DNA of 30,157 nt, from NCBI GenBank assembly GCA_025349905.2, contig MU624704.1:1-30157 (forward strand), read 5' to 3'. Every line of letters begins with the position of its first letter. The first letter of the stretch is position 1. Under the pieces are notes generated by a model that worked only from the letters and a program-made list of their open reading frames with translations, had not been told where the DNA came from and ran no database searches. A program made the translations under genes and the position numbers. Below, one piece after another: positions 28,193 to 30,157 of this stretch. The DNA comes from Blastocladiella britannica. Lineage: Eukaryota; Blastocladiomycota; Blastocladiomycetes; Blastocladiales; Blastocladiaceae.

Positions 28193-30157
28193 TCAGTGGG
28201 GAGCAAGGGCGTAAATCTCGTGACCGTCAATGGTCGGATCAAATACAAGGCCCAATTGGCAAATGGTCGGGTCCGCCTCGTCGTGGTCGTGGACCCACCC
28301 CGTCCCAAAGCTGATGGAGTAGGCGCGACCTGGAGGGCCGTGGTCGCCGCCGTGGTCGCTGTGGTCAATCAAGTCGGCCGAATCGTTGCGCCCCACTGTC
28401 GCTACGTCAGCGCTCTGTTGTTGGAGGTGGTCGACCAAAGAGAGCCGCAGCGCGGTCGCCAGCGCGAGAATGCCCTCAGGCGTGATCCCGTTGTTCTCGA
28501 TAACGCGCTTGACCAGGCCCACCAACAAAAGGACGCGACCGGCCAGCGCCGTGACCATGGCGGCGCCAACGTGCAAGCCGTTCAGGACGAGTTGTAGCGG
28601 CGTGCAGGACGCTGGTGCCGTACGATCGGCGAAACGATTGAGTGCGTTGTTGCGAACCCCGAGCGGGTGTGCCAGGACCCAACCCAATGGTCGCAGAGAT
28701 ACGGCGAGGCAGATCACGGACCCGACTATCTCAGAGATCCCTCCCTTCAGCAGGGTCGCAATCGCCTCAAGGCAGCGCCAGATCGCCTGTGGCTGAACAG
28801 GGACATGCGGGACGTGATGTTGTCCATCCACGAGGACAAGGGAGCCCACTTCCAGTGGCGTGTCGACCTTCGCATTGGGCGTGGCTGCATCGGTGGTCTG
28901 CATGTGTGTAGATATGTAATGAGGATTTGAGTGTCGACCCTGAGATGAGCAAAAATAAGAGTGAAATCGGACCTCGCTGGCAATCGCGGCTGGCTCGGCT
29001 GCTGCTGCTGCTGCTGTTGTTGTTAAGGGTGACTCTGCGGCCGGTTGCTCGTGCGCGACGGTATCCAGTGCAACAGGAGCAGTCCCAGGAACGCCCGCCA
29101 AACCTGAGCTGGTTGCGATGCCCGAGTCGTCCAATGCGAGCGCCGCAATAGCTTTTGCGACGGGCGGTGTGTCGGTAATGGCCAGAGCAAACAGGGAGCT
29201 GGTCGCAATCGCTGAATCGCCGACAGACGTATGCATACTAGCTACAAAGTCAGAACTGGTCACCAAGGCCGAGTCAGCAGATGGAGGCGCAGTCGTAGCA
29301 GAGAATGCCGTCGTCTTGTCCGAGCCTGTGCTTGTGAGTGTCGCGGCTGAATGGGAGGCCATTGCAGTGTCGGCGGCTGTGGATGGGACACAGGACTTGA
29401 TCACGCCATGAGCGACGCCGTAAATGACCGCGCCGTACAAGACGGCGGACGCAGAGTTGCTCGGTGCCAAAACTCGAGCAGCAGGGTACTTGGTGCCAAC
29501 CATGTCTCGGATCGACCGCAAGAAATACTTGTTTGCACTAAAGCCGCCAACGCAAACGACCTTGGTGATGTTGGTACCATTGGCCGCGCAGTCGGCCATC
29601 ATCTCGGCCGTGACTTGAACAATATCGGAAACCACCTTGTCAAAGAGGCGGCGAAGGGTGGCGCCAGCGAGCATAACGACGTCCTCCAATTCATCGTCGT
29701 TCCTATCGGTGGTACCAGGTTGAGTACGGTTGTACGCGAGAAGCCTGAGCTTGAAGTCGGTAATCCCCGCGCCTTTCAGCAGCTTGAATGCCGACCGGGA
29801 CAGCGGAAGCTCGGACAAACCCACGTCCTCGCCGTCGTAGCCATGCTTGATATCCTCCCACTCCTTGAAGATCTTGGTACGGCCCGCGGCATCGAGGGCG
29901 ATCGCGTCCCATCCAACGCGACCAAAGACTGATTCCATGTGGCGCTCAAATTCCATGTCGACCGACATCGAGCCCATGGCAATCGTGCGGCCGCGCGTCA
30001 GCTCGTTGAAGGAAGAAGTCTTGTCTGCTCCGGCGAGGAGCTGCTTGCCAAACGCTGCGAAATCGACGGTCCCCGTACCGCAGTCGACCACGAGAATGTT
30101 GTCACCAGATGTGAGATCCTTGGACGCCATGTCCACGGACAGCAGCGCGGCTCCCGG
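28193..30157 (-). CDS. HSPA12-like Hsp70 ATPase domain with unusual C-terminal extension (5' end outside window)
   Basis: The gene runs off the right edge, so the first part of the actin-like ATPase fold is missing. What remains starts PGAALLSVDMASKDLTSGDN and has the phosphate-2 motif VVDCGTGTVDFAAF and the adenosine motif VVCVGGFSANKYFLRSI, both typical of HSPA12A/B-like Hsp70s. In place of the substrate-binding domain of canonical Hsp70 comes a linker of about 140 residues rich in Ala, Ser and Thr, including a seven-Ala run (29002-29022). A further domain of about 240 residues follows, with hydrophobic helices and a His/Asp-rich end (GWVHDHDEADPTICQLG), which I do not recognise. A 75-nt stop-free segment (28898-28972, GTCCG...TGCAG) could be an in-frame intron separating the two parts. 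Confidence 0.8.
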   Translation of the reverse strand, partial: PGAALLSVDMASKDLTSGDNILVVDCGTGTVDFAAFGKQLLAGADKTSSFNELTRGRTIAMGSMSVDMEFERHMESVFGRVGWDAIALDAAGRTKIFKEWEDIKHGYDGEDVGLSELPLSRSAFKLLKGAGITDFKLRLLAYNRTQPGTTDRNDDELEDVVMLAGATLRRLFDKVVSDIVQVTAEMMADCAANGTNITKVVCVGGFSANKYFLRSIRDMVGTKYPAARVLAPSNSASAVLYGAVIYGVAHGVIKSCVPSTAADTAMASHSAATLTSTGSDKTTAFSATTAPPSADSALVTSSDFVASMHTSVGDSAIATSSLFALAITDTPPVAKAIAALALDDSGIATSSGLAGVPGTAPVALDTVAHEQPAAESPLTTTAAAAAAEPAAIASEVRFHSYFCSSQGRHSNPHYISTHMQTTDAATPNAKVDTPLEVGSLVLVDGQHHVPHVPVQPQAIWRCLEAIATLLKGGISEIVGSVICLAVSLRPLGWVLAHPLGVRNNALNRFADRTAPASCTPLQLVLNGLHVGAAMVTALAGRVLLLVGLVKRVIENNGITPEGILALATALRLSLVDHLQQQSADVATVGRNDSADLIDHSDHGGDHGPPGRAYSISFGTGWVHDHDEADPTICQLGLVFDPTIDGHEIYALAPH
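28999..29024 (+). repeat. CTG/TTG trinucleotide run
   Basis: Six CTG units followed by TTG units. On the minus strand they encode the poly-Ala part of the linker in the HSPA12-like protein. Such coding runs vary easily in length. Confidence 0.8.

Noticed and set aside
27845..28597. 250-codon plus-strand ORF
   Set aside because: It spans the antisense of two real minus-strand genes and the gap between them.
1..30157. Prokaryotic operon, CRISPR array, transposon or tRNA genes
   Set aside because: Spliceosomal introns and fungal families rule out a prokaryote; I found no direct-repeat arrays, terminal inverted repeats, transposase motifs or convincing tRNA B-box/cloverleaf by eye. A tRNAscan and RepeatMasker run would settle this.

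Overview
The window reads as nuclear DNA of a GC-rich, intron-bearing eukaryote, most likely an early-diverging zoosporic fungus (Blastocladiomycota-like, by inference). Most genes are broken by short GT-AG introns of about 37-99 nt. Their donors are mostly GTACG, GTATG or GTAAG, and many have CTAAC/CTGAC-like branch sites. Coding regions prefer G or C at third positions and introns are AT-rich. The families seen (fungalysin M36, fungal-type NIS siderophore synthetase, full-length P-glycoprotein, HSPA12-like Hsp70, Trp-rich ankyrin-like repeats, beta-helix/GCC2-GCC3 membrane protein) fit such an organism. No tRNA, rRNA, transposon or CRISPR array was recognised.

Layout from left to right. Positions 2-1326 (+) hold a coding-like but frame-broken stretch. 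A zinc-finger-like protein (minus, 1240-2369, three exons) lies tail to tail with it. A nine-exon ABCB/P-glycoprotein transporter (minus, 2480-7066) and a six-exon subtilisin-like protease with a C-terminal membrane anchor (minus, 7401-9186) follow. Next is a Trp-rich tandem-repeat protein (plus, 9293-10456). A nine-exon beta-helix/GCC2-GCC3/multi-TM surface protein (minus, 10522-14811) shares a 271-bp divergent promoter with an IucA/IucC-family siderophore synthetase (plus, 15083-16897). A small unknown protein (minus, 16903-17295), a secreted M36 fungalysin (plus, 18054-20119) and a leucine-rich-repeat protein (plus, 20455-21823) come next. Then follow a degenerate copy of the 5' part of a protein kinase gene (minus, about 21893-22110) and the intact five-exon kinase (minus, 22286-24499). 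The right end carries a Pus3/Deg1-like tRNA pseudouridine synthase (minus, 25038-26882), an EamA/SLC35G-like transporter (minus, 26911-28074) and the 3' part of an HSPA12-like Hsp70 with an unusual C-terminal extension (minus, 28193-window end).

Much of the centre serves the cell surface and nutrient capture: secreted or anchored proteases, an exporter, a large extracellular beta-helix protein and a siderophore synthetase. The most notable point is the siderophore synthetase and its divergent promoter, which contains two TGATAA boxes of the kind bound by fungal GATA-type iron regulators. Joint iron regulation is inference. Exon models were built by hand from splice signals and reading-frame continuity. 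All nine-exon, six-exon, five-exon and smaller spliced models close in frame.
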